Made by a program: the position numbers and the translations under genes
Notes under the pieces: generated by a model
What the model was told of the DNA's origin: nothing
What the model saw: the letters and a program-made list of their open reading frames with translations, nothing else
Databases searched by the model: none
Assembly (NCBI GenBank): GCA_001931905.2
Contig: MSJI02000877.1
Coordinates: forward strand, 1-61,405
Origin: Cladosporium sp. IMV 00045
Lineage: Eukaryota; Ascomycota; Dothideomycetes; Cladosporiales; Cladosporiaceae
Length of the DNA: 61,405 nt
Direction of reading: 5' to 3'
Shown here: positions 1 through 9,070 of the stretch, piece after piece
Layout: each line of letters starts with the position of its first letter
How positions within the stretch are numbered: the first letter of the stretch is position 1

Positions 1-1431
1 ACTCTCGTAGGCTGGATTAGACGACTCGCAAACCTCGGGAACCCGATTAGTCTATCGTTTACGAAAGAACTAGCCTACGAAATCCAAAAAGGCCGTACGA
101 CTCCTATAGACCCCGAGGCGCCGAGGGAGCCCTTAGGGAAGCACTGGCTTGATAGGTTCCGTTCTCGGCATCCAGAGGTAGCTACGATCACGTCAAGATC
201 ACTCGAAGCATCTCGCTTCGAAGGGACCTCGCGTGATCGCATAAACTCCTTTTTTGATCAGCTTGCTACCCTCTATAGGACCCGTTCGTACGACTCCGAA
301 TCGATCTGGAACTTTGACGAGACAGGCTACGCGTTAGGCACGTCGCAGTCTACGAAAGTCCTCGTTACGAAGGAAGATAAGATGAAATTCAAGAAGGTGC
401 CTGGTCGGCAAGAATGGATAACTGCGATCGAGTGCGTAGGGGCCTCGGGAAGGGCCCTACCACCCTTAATCATCTATAAGAGTCAGAATATGAATTCGTC
501 GTGGATACCCCCCGAAGAGCAATCAAATTGGCGATATACGACCTCGACTTCAGGATGGACGAGTGATCAGATTGCGTACGAGTGGTTATCGACCTTATTC
601 GAGCCCGAAACGAGACGAAACGACAATAAAAGACGTCTCCTACTATTCGACGGCCACGGGAGTCATATTACGGCCCGATTCCTATCCTACTGCCTTCGAC
701 ACGATATTGATCCTGTCTGTTTACCACCCCATTCGTCTCATCTATTACAACCTTTAGATTTAACTTGTTTCGGACCCCTAAAAAGGAATCTAACTTTCTA
801 ACTTGATTCAATTTTTTTTCACTCTACGATTCGATTACACCGCTCCGAGTGGACTACGGCCTATGCGATCGCTAGGAATAGGACCTTCCGGGTCGGTACT
901 ATCGGATCAGGCTTTGAATCGACCGTAATATGGCCTATCTCGAGAGATAGACCCCTCCTACGCCTCGGACCCTCTCCCTCCCCCCCTCGGACTCCGCCTC
1001 CTATTCTCGACGATAGGGGGTCCCCTGACCTTCGTGTCCTCGATACCCGACCTCCCCGGGGCACGGAGTCTCGTCACGTTCGAGATGCGATCACCCGAGT
1101 GATCGATCACTCTTCTATTTCGACTCCTTCGAAGCGATTCATAAAGCGATCACAAACCGAACTTGAAAAGCTAAGATCTCGAACTACTCTTTTAAAACAC
1201 GAACTTAAGGAGTCTAGGAGTCGATTATCGATACGTAAGGAACGTAAAACAGGTAAACGTGTTGCCCTAAAAGGGAAATACGTCCTTAATACGCAGGAAA
1301 TCCTCGAGGAAGTCGAAAAAGCCGAAAAAGAGACTTTACGAAAAAAGAAGGGTAAGAGGCGTAAATCGCCTACGCCGAGCCCTGAAATCGAAGACGAGAT
1401 AGAACTAGATAGCGCTGATGAGCTTGCTTAA
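1..1431 (+). pseudogene. pogo/Fot1 DDE transposase, 5'-truncated by the window, one in-frame stop
   Basis: Frame 1 is open from base 1 to the TAA at 799-801 and then, in the same frame, open again to the stop at 1429-1431. Alignment to the intact copy at 5254-6876 needs no gap around the stop; where B has a Gln codon, A has TAA, next to several substitutions. All three catalytic acids survive: NFDE at 316, DGHGSH at 649, QPLD at 757. The stop lies about 14 codons after the last one, so a C-terminally shortened protein keeping the catalytic fold could be made, but it would lack the basic tail (1099-1431). The N-terminal DNA-binding part is off-window. Called a pseudogene because of the stop; readthrough or a spliced version is not excluded. 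Confidence 0.85.
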
Positions 1432-1496
1432 TTTCGTCTGATTCCGACCATTATTCGTAGAGATATGATTTTTTAAAGTTGAGATGATAGGTTTTG

Positions 1497-1538
1497 TGAC
1501 CCGCTTCCCCATCTGACCCGCTTCCCCGTCATTGACGT
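1497..1538 (+). repeat. Right terminal inverted repeat of copy A
   Basis: Forty-two bases ending ..CAATGACGT/TA in the inverted sense, containing two tandem 17-bp units ending GGGTCA. Same length and architecture as the repeats of copy B. A TA follows at 1539-1540, as expected for the Tc1/mariner-pogo superfamily. Confidence 0.88.
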
Positions 1539-1540
1539 TA

Positions 1541-2129
1541 GCTACAGGTGCAACAGCTAACTTCCAATTTGGTTTCAACGTTAAAGCTATTTTTCTAACA
1601 TAGCAAATTTTGTTCTGTATGCAATGGATCTGAACTATGTTTTGCTTCTAACCAGGTTTATGATTTTATGACTGATCATTGAGTTGGCTTATCGCATATG
1701 TTTCAGGTCAGATTGATCATGTTTTGTGGGGTGACTTTGTTGAAGAGTCTGCACAGTGTGCTTTGGTTGAATCAGTGCAAAAGTAGCTGACTTAAAATGC
1801 ATGACTTACAGCTTCGTTCTGCTGAGGTCATCATAACCCACTGTATATCTCTGCATTTACACATCATGTCTGGTGGGAAAATAACGCTTATGCAATTCAT
1901 CAGTTAGTTACATGCAGGTTTGTTGACGTCCACTGGAGTTCGAGCTGCGTAATTTTGTTTCATCATCTACTTACTTGTAAAGAAAAGATATCTTGATCAA
2001 GCCATACTAGTCATAGGTGCTCTCTGGTCTCGTGCACTATATCTTCATTTTTCTAGACTTAATAGCATCTTACATGGATGTTCCACATTACATGATTGCA
2101 GCAAATCCAATCGTTTACTTATTCATGAA
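1541..2129. other. AT-rich, CpG-poor intergenic DNA of the transposon island
   Basis: No convincing ORF. The sequence is rich in TG and CA dinucleotides and poor in CG, in contrast to the CG-rich transposase genes beside it. The word TGATCA recurs. It is probably old degraded repeat sequence, but no family could be recognised. Confidence 0.5.
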
Positions 2130-2131
2130 TA

Positions 2132-2311
2132 CCCGTCACTGACGGGGAAGTGGGCCAGTACGGGGAAATGGGCCACTTGCTGATATACGCAAGCGTTCTG
2201 AATTCTACCCGTCACACACGTGACTAGGTATCATAGATACGTCGTGCAGGATGAAGTCTACTACGACTGGCCCATTTCCCCGTACTGGCCCACTTCCCCG
2301 TCAGTGACGGG
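2132..2311 (+). mobile_element. 180-bp MITE, copy 1 (pogo-like ends)
   Basis: Short non-autonomous element bounded by TA at 2130-2131 and 2312-2313. Each end is a long inverted repeat: tip CCCGTCACT, then GACGGGGAAGTGGGCCA and, after one G, TACGGGGAAATGGGCCA. This is the same tip-plus-two-units plan as the autonomous copies A and B. The interior of about 90 bp has no coding capacity. Copy 2 at 4375-4552 is the same element in reverse orientation; the interiors differ at a single C/T by eye, so both insertions or a local duplication are recent. Confidence 0.88.
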
Positions 2312-2313
2312 TA

Positions 2314-4372
2314 TATATCAGTTAGCTGACCGAGACATTCTCTTGACTCTGCTTCACAAGTTTTGCCCAGCTGTGTCTTAGCTACTCAGCAAACATAACA
2401 GCCGGAATCAATCGAAACATAATACTAAGCTGATTGATCACTGATCAGACACATGTTTTGGAATCGCACTTTAATCCCAACTAACATCATATTACAGATG
2501 CTATTGCAGGAGCACATTGTTGCAGATGATTGGTCACATTGGTTGACTAACTCTGAGCATTACTCAATAAAGCGCTTGACTTGCATCCAGGGCATCTGTG
2601 CTAGAAGCTCAATCACAAATAAAAAGTGAGCGTGTAGAATTGCAAGTTCCTCTTGTATTGAGAAAATGGAATGTGTCAGACCAGATTAGCGCTCACTGCT
2701 CATGCTCAAGTCAGATCAGGGGAATTCTTCCAGTCACAATGATGTTGAAATTATATTATAGCCCACTTGGGAACATCCATAATGCTGCTTTGACTGGAAT
2801 GGACATCAGCTGCTGGAAATGGTTAAAGTTAACGTTACATCTTTTTAATCAAAGACAACGCAGGATCTAGTCTGTGATCTGAAATATTGATTACCTGATC
2901 GGAATCTAAGTGAGTCAATCCTTATCAATATGAAATGATTTAGATCAAATGCTAAAAAAGATTGACGTATTGGATCATATAGTCAGTCTAAGTAAAACCA
3001 ACTTGGGCTATTTCATTGAAAACTCCAAAAACTTGCTGTTCTAACGTTTGGTCATGAGTACTTAAAGAAACACTTTGCAGATACACTCGTTAGTTGTTTC
3101 AGTAATCCTACGCTTTGTCTCATGTCAACTGATATGCGATATAGTTCTGTTTAAATGACTATTTGTACCAAACAACTAAGTTCATTTCCATTGGGTCATT
3201 GCAGTATCAAATCATAAGTTATCAATCAAATTGTTATGAGTTGTGACTCTCAAATCTAAGTCATTGCACAGGTCGATATTTCTACTCCTGCTACATAACC
3301 TTTCAGTCTCAACTAACAATCAACGTTAGTATGATCAGCTGCCTGTATAATCATATAATGCAGTTGACTGTCATTAACAAGGAAGGTAGTTCTCACTCAG
3401 AAAGTAACAGTTTTGGCTTTGTTCTTATTTTCTAACATTCATGACTTCGCATTAGAGAGTAAACAGAATAACACGAAGTACTTTCTAAACAGCTTCTGCC
3501 ATGATCAAAAGCTCACTTCTAGCCATTATGACTAGATTATAGAATTGCTATTGTGGCTGCGAAGGCGCAACACACACGAAATCCGCACCGGATCTGGCCT
3601 GGTATCGCTAGTTGGATTGGGATAGGCTGGTAGGATAGCCAGGCACCAGAACCGGTTGGTAATCTTCTGAACTAGGTCTATCAGAATGAAGTGTGATAGA
3701 AACTGATAAATCTGGTGTTTTTGGTGACCCTTATTGTCATTGTTGTCTTGCGACTTCTGTATATGTGACGCTATCAAGAAAATAGTCCTCCTGCTATGGC
3801 TGATAGTAGAAGGTGAGAATGAACTGGATGATCAAGATCCTCCTAACCAACTCCCGAAACAAACACTAAATGCACCCTTCAGGCTAGTACTGAAACAAAC
3901 TCGTAACTCCAGCCAATCAACCCAAATTGTCGTACCCTACGACACTATTTGCGTTCATGGAAATGAATTCTCCACAAGCATTCGATGAGTTATGCTCATT
4001 GACAAAATCTAGAGAATCAACTTTGCAAAAGCATTATGTCTGGAAGCCAATTATTCTTGATTGCTTTTGGTCTTGATCTCATGAGTCGTAACAACTTGGC
4101 TGGACTTATTAATTGCTTTGATTGCGTGTTCCCCAATCTTGTGGATTGACTCTTTATTTAGAGTGTGCTCTCACAAGTATAGACTTTTGTCTTATTGAGC
4201 TTGCAGTCAAGACGCAAAAGTGACTTGGAAGCTGCTGAGCTCAAAATGAGACTTGATTCAGAGTTAATGTAAGGTCGGGATTGTTAGACCAATATGATTA
4301 TGTCGAATTACCTGGATAACTCAACTGTTCACAGTGAAATAATTGACGATCTATGCTGTACTTTGGTTCTAC
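2314..4372. other. AT-rich, CpG-poor DNA between the MITEs, no recognisable gene
   Basis: Short open frames occur (for example 2598-2870 and 3734-3988) but their translations have no family resemblance, no codon bias like neighbouring genes and no splice context. TGATCA and CAGCTGA words are strikingly common. Probably degraded repeat DNA. Confidence 0.5.
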
Positions 4373-4374
4373 TA

Positions 4375-4552
4375 CCGTCACTGACGGGGAAGTGGGCCAG
4401 TACGGGGAAATGGGCCAGTCGTAGTAGACTTCATCCTGCACGACGTATCTATGATACCTAGTCACGTGTATGACGGGTAGAATTCAGAACGCTTGCGTAT
4501 ATCAGCAAGTGGCCCATTTCCCCGTACTGGCCCACTTCCCCGTCAGTGACGG
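4375..4552 (-). mobile_element. 178-bp MITE, copy 2, inverted relative to copy 1
   Basis: Flanked by TA at 4373-4374 and 4553-4554. Ends carry the two 17-bp units seen in copy 1, but the tip has one C fewer at both ends (CCGTCACT). The interior is the reverse complement of copy 1 with one visible C/T difference. Together the copies form a widely spaced inverted pair about 2 kb apart inside the island. Confidence 0.88.
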
Positions 4553-4554
4553 TA

Positions 4555-5135
4555 AATGACATATTCTAAGGAGATTCCAAAGATGTCCAGATATAAGTTA
4601 GCATTATTAGACATTTGCATGGTTCTAAATTCTTTTGACAGGATGCAGCTGAAGTTCCAGATTTGATCAGCTACTATATCATTCTAGTTAGAATCGAAAG
4701 CCCAGATTGATCAAACTCTCTGATATTTTTCAGACACCGATGTAGTCTTGTAAATCTCGTTTGCGATGTCTGAGATTGCTTTGAGCATGAATTGAAATTG
4801 AGCAGATGAACGTCTTCCAGCTTTTACAAATCAAAACTAGTAAGCTATAGACAAAAGACTGAGCAACAACATTATTTTGCTAAGATATGATCAAAGTCCT
4901 GTTCTGCTAACAATTTGTAAGTAAGACAAGTGACTATGATTCAAAAGAAATTGGTCAGACATACCTAGAAGGATGTCTAGCTACTTTCATTATTATATGA
5001 GAACTAGAATATGACTCAGCTGATCACAAGCAAGTACAGCTGAGTCGATCTTCAGCGATTACGCCATACTGATCAGCTGACTTAGAATTCTATCAAAAAC
5101 CCCCATGACTTATCAGTAAGCGTCTTTGCCTAACT
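4555..5135. other. AT-rich, CpG-poor DNA up to the intact transposon
   Basis: No gene seen. It continues the composition of 1541-4372, with several TGATCA words, and ends at the TA (5136-5137) where copy B inserted. Confidence 0.5.
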
Positions 5136-5137
5136 TA

Positions 5138-5179
5138 ACGTCATTGACTGGGAAGTCGGCCAGACGGTGAAGTCGGCCA
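5138..5179 (+). repeat. Left terminal inverted repeat of copy B
   Basis: Forty-two bases with two tandem 17-bp units, both ending AAGTCGGCCA. Identical in reverse complement to 6942-6983. Tandem units in the ends are the likely transposase binding sites. Confidence 0.9.
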
Positions 5180-5253
5180 AGCCCAAATTTGACGCGCGTC
5201 ATCTTCGTGTATATTCTGAAATTTCACGTGTCCTTTTTTATCTCATCTTTTTA

Positions 5254-6876
5254 ATGACTTCTTATACGAACGAGGCTCTCGAGGAGGCTTTACGAGCCTA
5301 TCGTAACGACGAATATCCTTCGATTCGAGCGTGTTCAGACGCGACGAAGATTCCGAGGTCTACGCTTCAAGATCGACTCTTACGAACGCAACGACGTAAT
5401 ATGGCTCACGAGAGGCAGCAGGCCTTATCTATACCCGAAGAACATGAACTCGTACGCTGGATTAGACGACTCGTAAACCTCGGGAACCCGATTACCCTCT
5501 CTCTTACGAAAGAATTAGCTTCTGAGATCCGACGTACCCGTATAACTCCTACGACCCCCGAGAGGCCTATAGAGCCTATAGGTAAACACTGGCTCGATAG
5601 GTTTCGCTCTCGGCATCCCGAGATCGCTACGATTACGTCGCGATCACTCGAAGCGTCTCGTTTCGAAGGGACGTCGCGTGATCGCATAGGCTCCTTTTTT
5701 GATCAGCTTAATACCCTCTACGGGACCCGTTTATACGACTCCGGATCGATCTGGAACTTTGACGAGACCGGGTACGCGCTAGGCACGTCGCAGTCTACGA
5801 AAGTCCTTATTACGAAAGAAGATAAGATGAAATTTAAGAAGGTACCTGGTCGGCAAGAATGGATAACTGCGATCGAGTGCGTAGGGGCCTCGGGAAGGGC
5901 TTTACCACCTCTAATCATCTATAAGAGTCAGAACATGAATTCGTCGTGGATACCCCCCGAAGAGCGATCAAATTGGCGATATACGACCTCGACTTCCGGA
6001 TGGACAAGTGATCAGATCGCTTACGAGTGGTTAACTACCCTATTCGACCCTGAAACGAGACGAAATAACAATAAACGACGTCTCCTACTATTTGACGGCC
6101 ACGGGAGTCATATTACGGCCCGATTTCTATCTTATTGCCTTCGGCACAAAATTGATCCCGTCTGCTTACCCCCCCATTCGTCCCATCTATTACAACCTCT
6201 CGACGTTACGTGTTTTGGGCCCCTAAAGAGGAACCTCGGGATCCAGATGGATTCGTTGTTTTTTACGTCGACTACGCGATTACACCGCTCCGAGTGGGCT
6301 ACGTGCTACTCTATCGCTAGGAATAGGACCTTCAGGGTCGGTACTATCGAATCAGGCTTTGAATCGACCGGAATATGGCCTATCTCAAGGGATAGACCCC
6401 TCCTACGCCTCGGACCCCCTCCCTCCCCCCCTCGGACTCCGCCTCCTATTCTCGACGATAGGGGGTCCCCCGACCTTCGTGTCCTTGACTCCCGGCCTCC
6501 CCGGGGTACGGAGCCTCGTCACGTTCGAGATACGATCACTCGAGTGATCGATCACTCTTCGATTTCGACTCCTTCGAAGCGATTCATAAAGCGATCACAA
6601 ACTGAACTTGAAAAGTTAAGATCCCGGAATACCCTTCTAGAACACGAGCTTAACGAGACCCGGGGTCGACTCTCGATACGTAGGGAACGTAAGACAGGTA
6701 AACGCGTTGCCCTAAGAGGAAAATACGTCCTTAATACGCAAGAAATCCTCGAAGAAGTCGAAAAAGCCGAAAAAGAGACTTTACGAAAAAAGAAAGGTAA
6801 AAGACGTAAATCGCCTACGCCGAGCCCCGAACTCGAAGACGAGATAGAGCTAGATAGTGAAGACGAGCTCGCTTGA
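5254..6876 (+). CDS. Intact pogo/Fot1-family DDE transposase (540 aa)
   Basis: Cut-and-paste transposase acting at the 42-bp ends of its own element. The start is the ATG at 5254; the frame is open upstream to 5167 but only through a GTG inside the inverted repeat. Residues about 1-60 look like a helix-turn-helix (psq/Tc5 type: EALRAYRN...IPRSTLQDRL), followed by a second, CENP-B-like DNA-binding region with HWLDRFRSRHPEI. The DDE domain has NFDE (D170), DGHGSH (D281) and QPLDV (D317): DD35D spacing, as in the pogo/Fot1 branch. The C-terminus has a heptad-like stretch, a KR-rich run (KKKGKRRK) resembling a nuclear signal and a very acidic end. No intron and no stop. Codon use is CGA/ACG-rich, unlike the flanking DNA. 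Confidence 0.95.
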   Translation: MTSYTNEALEEALRAYRNDEYPSIRACSDATKIPRSTLQDRLLRTQRRNMAHERQQALSIPEEHELVRWIRRLVNLGNPITLSLTKELASEIRRTRITPTTPERPIEPIGKHWLDRFRSRHPEIATITSRSLEASRFEGTSRDRIGSFFDQLNTLYGTRLYDSGSIWNFDETGYALGTSQSTKVLITKEDKMKFKKVPGRQEWITAIECVGASGRALPPLIIYKSQNMNSSWIPPEERSNWRYTTSTSGWTSDQIAYEWLTTLFDPETRRNNNKRRLLLFDGHGSHITARFLSYCLRHKIDPVCLPPHSSHLLQPLDVTCFGPLKRNLGIQMDSLFFTSTTRLHRSEWATCYSIARNRTFRVGTIESGFESTGIWPISRDRPLLRLGPPPSPPRTPPPILDDRGSPDLRVLDSRPPRGTEPRHVRDTITRVIDHSSISTPSKRFIKRSQTELEKLRSRNTLLEHELNETRGRLSIRRERKTGKRVALRGKYVLNTQEILEEVEKAEKETLRKKKGKRRKSPTPSPELEDEIELDSEDELA

Positions 6877-6941
6877 TTTCATCTGATTCGGACTATTACT
6901 CGTTGAGATATGACTTTTTGAAATGAAGATGGTTAAATTCC

Positions 6942-6983
6942 TGGCCGACTTCACCGTCTGGCCGACTTCCCAGTCAATGACGT
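6942..6983 (-). repeat. Right terminal inverted repeat of copy B
   Basis: Perfect 42-bp mirror of 5138-5179, followed by the TA duplication at 6984-6985. Confidence 0.9.
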
Positions 6984-7019
6984 TATATTCAAGCTTTCTA
7001 TGGATTCTATGAGCCTATA

Positions 7020-7056
7020 ATGTCACTGACTGGAAAACAGGTCACACAGGGAAGCA
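7020..7056 (+). repeat. Decayed solo pogo-type end
   Basis: Starting directly after a TA, this stretch (ATGTCACTGACTGG...) aligns without gaps to the copy A end at about 27 of 37 positions. Three of the differences fall where copy A has CpG and this site has TG or CA, the expected product of C-to-T change at CpG. No matching partner end was found nearby. It looks like the remnant of an older insertion. Confidence 0.5.
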
Positions 7057-7883
7057 TTCGTTCGAAGAAGCCTTGGACATGCACTTGTCAAATATAGATC
7101 CTAATACATCCTTTCAATTGGTCAAACATAGGTATTGGTCAATTTTAGGGCAGACTTGATGTAAACTAGAACAATTTAAGGTGAGCCTGCTTAATGCTCA
7201 CTCCTAAGTTAGGCAAAAGATGGGATGTAACTCAAATTTCAATTCAGCCAGACATTGGATATGCTTGTGATCAACTTTTTCTTGTTAAGAAGACATTACT
7301 ATTTCCAGTTTCCTTCAGTCAATCCTGTGACTACTTATGCATGAATCAGTCTGAACATCAGCGCTATCGTGATCACATCAGTCTGCTGTAATCTGACAAG
7401 TATGTCTGGCAGCTTGACAGTGTGACTCGTCAAAAGCCACAAAGAGGACAATAACATGGTATATGATAAGTCAGCTGAGATTGAGAATACTCACATAATA
7501 GCATGGCTTTGATATTGCTGTTTTGTGAAATGGTTACTATCTATTGCCCCTGCAGCCTATAGAGCCAGAGTACGATTTGGGTGGAGCTTCAGCTTCTCCC
7601 TTGCTTTCTAAGAAGCTTTACTCCAAATCTCGCTGCTCGGACATGAGGGGAAGCCGCCACACACGTCGTTTCTTGCAGCTCTTGTGCCACCAGCAATGAC
7701 CTGAGCATAATAATTATATATGTAGCATATCCCGTGAGACTGTTTGATCTAAAATGGACTCCTGTGTCCATTTTTTGTGGTAATAATCGATTGAGCAAGT
7801 TCATTCATCCGTGAAGACAGTCGCCTCTCGTTGCTAGCAATTACAAACGCCGACCATCTCATATCAGCTTGAGCTCGACACTG
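7057..7883. other. Right flank of the island and upstream region of the aldolase-like gene
   Basis: The AT-rich, CpG-poor composition fades out at about 7.7 kb, where CG-containing DNA returns. The ORF at 7194-7391 has no recognisable content. The last 200 bp probably hold the promoter and leader of the gene starting at 7884. Confidence 0.45.
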
Positions 7884-9070
7884 ATGTCATCGTCAAGCCT
7901 CCGAAGCTTCTTCATGCTCATTGTGTTCAATATCCTTTTGTTTCTGTCACCGCACACGATCTACACTGTCGCACTCGATACTGCTAGTGAGACACGATCG
8001 ACCCCGACGATGTCTTCAGACCCTCGCGCTGCTCTTCTCAAAGCCTCCACCCCGCCTTCCGATGAACTGTTCAGCACATTGATCACAGCAAACCACGTGC
8101 TTGACCACCAGAACGTACTCGACGCCTATGGCCACATCAGTGTCCGCAATCCGCAGAATCCGGCGACGTTCTTCTTGTCTCGTTCAATAGCTCCAGCTCT
8201 CGTCTCAAGCAGAGAGGACCTCGAAGAGTATCATGTTGAAGACGCATCCCCAGTCAACAAGGCTGTGGCGAAGGGCTACGTCGAGAGGCTCATTCACAGC
8301 GAGATCTATAAGCGCTATAAGGATGTGAACTCCGTGGTCCATAGCCACAGCGAGGCCGTCCTTCCATTTTCCATCGGCAGCGTTCCGGTAGGTGTTTCTG
8401 TTCTATGATGGCAGCCTGCGATGATAAGAATTAATGAACCCACTAGCTGCGACCGGTATACCACATGGCCGGCGTGATGGGCTCGCAAGCACCCGTCTAC
8501 GACATCGCTCTGCATTACAAATCAAACGACACGCATTCCATGCTGGTGGACCAACCGCATTTGGGCGCTGCTCTGGCCGCCAGTTTCACCCCAGGAACTC
8601 TCGTGTCGAAGACCACCAATCTGATCAAGACCTACATCACATCTCAAGCGCCGCAGCCAACAGCTTACCCTTCGTCACCCGTAGTGTTAATGCGTGGTCA
8701 TGGCTTTACTTGCGTGGGATCGAGGATCGAGGAAGCAGTATTCCGTGCCGTCTTCACTCAGTCCAATGCTAGAATTCAAACGACGGCTTTGCTAATGCAA
8801 GGGAGCTTCAACACTGGACTACTCGGCGAGCGCTTTGGAGCTGGAGAGAAGGAGACTGGCCCTGCGAAGAAAGAAGATGTGAAGTACTTGAGTGAGAGGG
8901 AAGTCAAAGACTCGTGGGCGGCAATTCAGCAGACTGTTGACAGGCCATGGGGCTTGTGGTCAGCCGAGGTGAGCGACAGTACTTTCTACAGGAATGCGTA
9001 TCTCGAGATGGACGTGGAAGCTTCAGACGAAGAAGGTGAAGAGCGGGATGAGGAAGAGCACGAGCGTTGA
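7884..9070 (+). CDS. Class II aldolase/adducin-domain protein with N-terminal signal sequence
   Basis: Spliced model 7884-8387 and 8447-9070 (59-bp GT..AG intron), 375 aa; the joint restores the family motif P-LRPVYHMAG. The class II aldolase fold is shown by AYGHISVRNP (82-91), E140, the zinc ligands H153 and H155 in VVHSHSEAV, and H253 in RGHGF. Family members are zinc-dependent aldolases or epimerases acting on phosphorylated or small hydroxy-carbonyl compounds; many fungal ones have no assigned substrate. Residues 1-30 form a hydrophobic segment (MLIVFNILLFLSPHTIYTVA), suggesting export or ER targeting, unusual for this cytosolic family. An internal ATG at residue 43 would give a cytosolic form. 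The C-terminus is very acidic. The upstream alternative start at 7869 is TTG, so the first ATG was used. Confidence 0.85.

Larger units (their letters stand above)
1..1538 (+). mobile_element. pogo/Fot1-type DNA transposon, copy A (left end outside window)
   Basis: The element enters from the left edge and ends at 1538. Its right inverted repeat is the 42 bp at 1497-1538, followed by the TA target base pair at 1539-1540. Read inward, the repeat is an 8-base tip plus two tandem 17-bp units, GACGGGGAAGCGGGTCA and GATGGGGAAGCGGGTCA. Tip, length and two-unit design match copy B at 5138-6983, but the unit bases differ, so this is a sibling subfamily and not a duplicate. The interior encodes a transposase with one stop codon. 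The missing left end cannot be judged. Confidence 0.9.
5138..6983 (+). mobile_element. Complete pogo/Fot1-type DNA transposon, copy B (1846 bp)
   Basis: Bounded by TA at 5136-5137 and 6984-6985. The 42-bp terminal inverted repeats at 5138-5179 and 6942-6983 are perfect mirror images by eye. Each holds the tip ACGTCATT, then GACTGGGAAGTCGGCCA and GACGGTGAAGTCGGCCA. The single transposase gene is uninterrupted, and there is no sign of base decay, in contrast to the AT-rich DNA on both sides. All parts needed for an autonomous element are visible, so it may be active or recently active. Confidence 0.93.

Noticed and set aside
2598..3988. Short ORFs in the AT-rich island (2598-2870, 3532-3777, 3734-3988)
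   Set aside because: No family resemblance, no biased codon use, partly overlapping on opposite strands; open frames of this size are expected by chance.
1..5135. LTR retrotransposon or CRISPR-like array in the island
   Set aside because: No long direct repeats with TG..CA ends, no reverse transcriptase or integrase remnants, and no regularly spaced repeats were seen; the repeats present are inverted MITE ends.
5167..5253. Longer transposase N-terminus from 5167
   Set aside because: The codon at 5167 is GTG inside the left inverted repeat and the added residues do not resemble the family. The ATG at 5254 begins right before the helix-turn-helix region.
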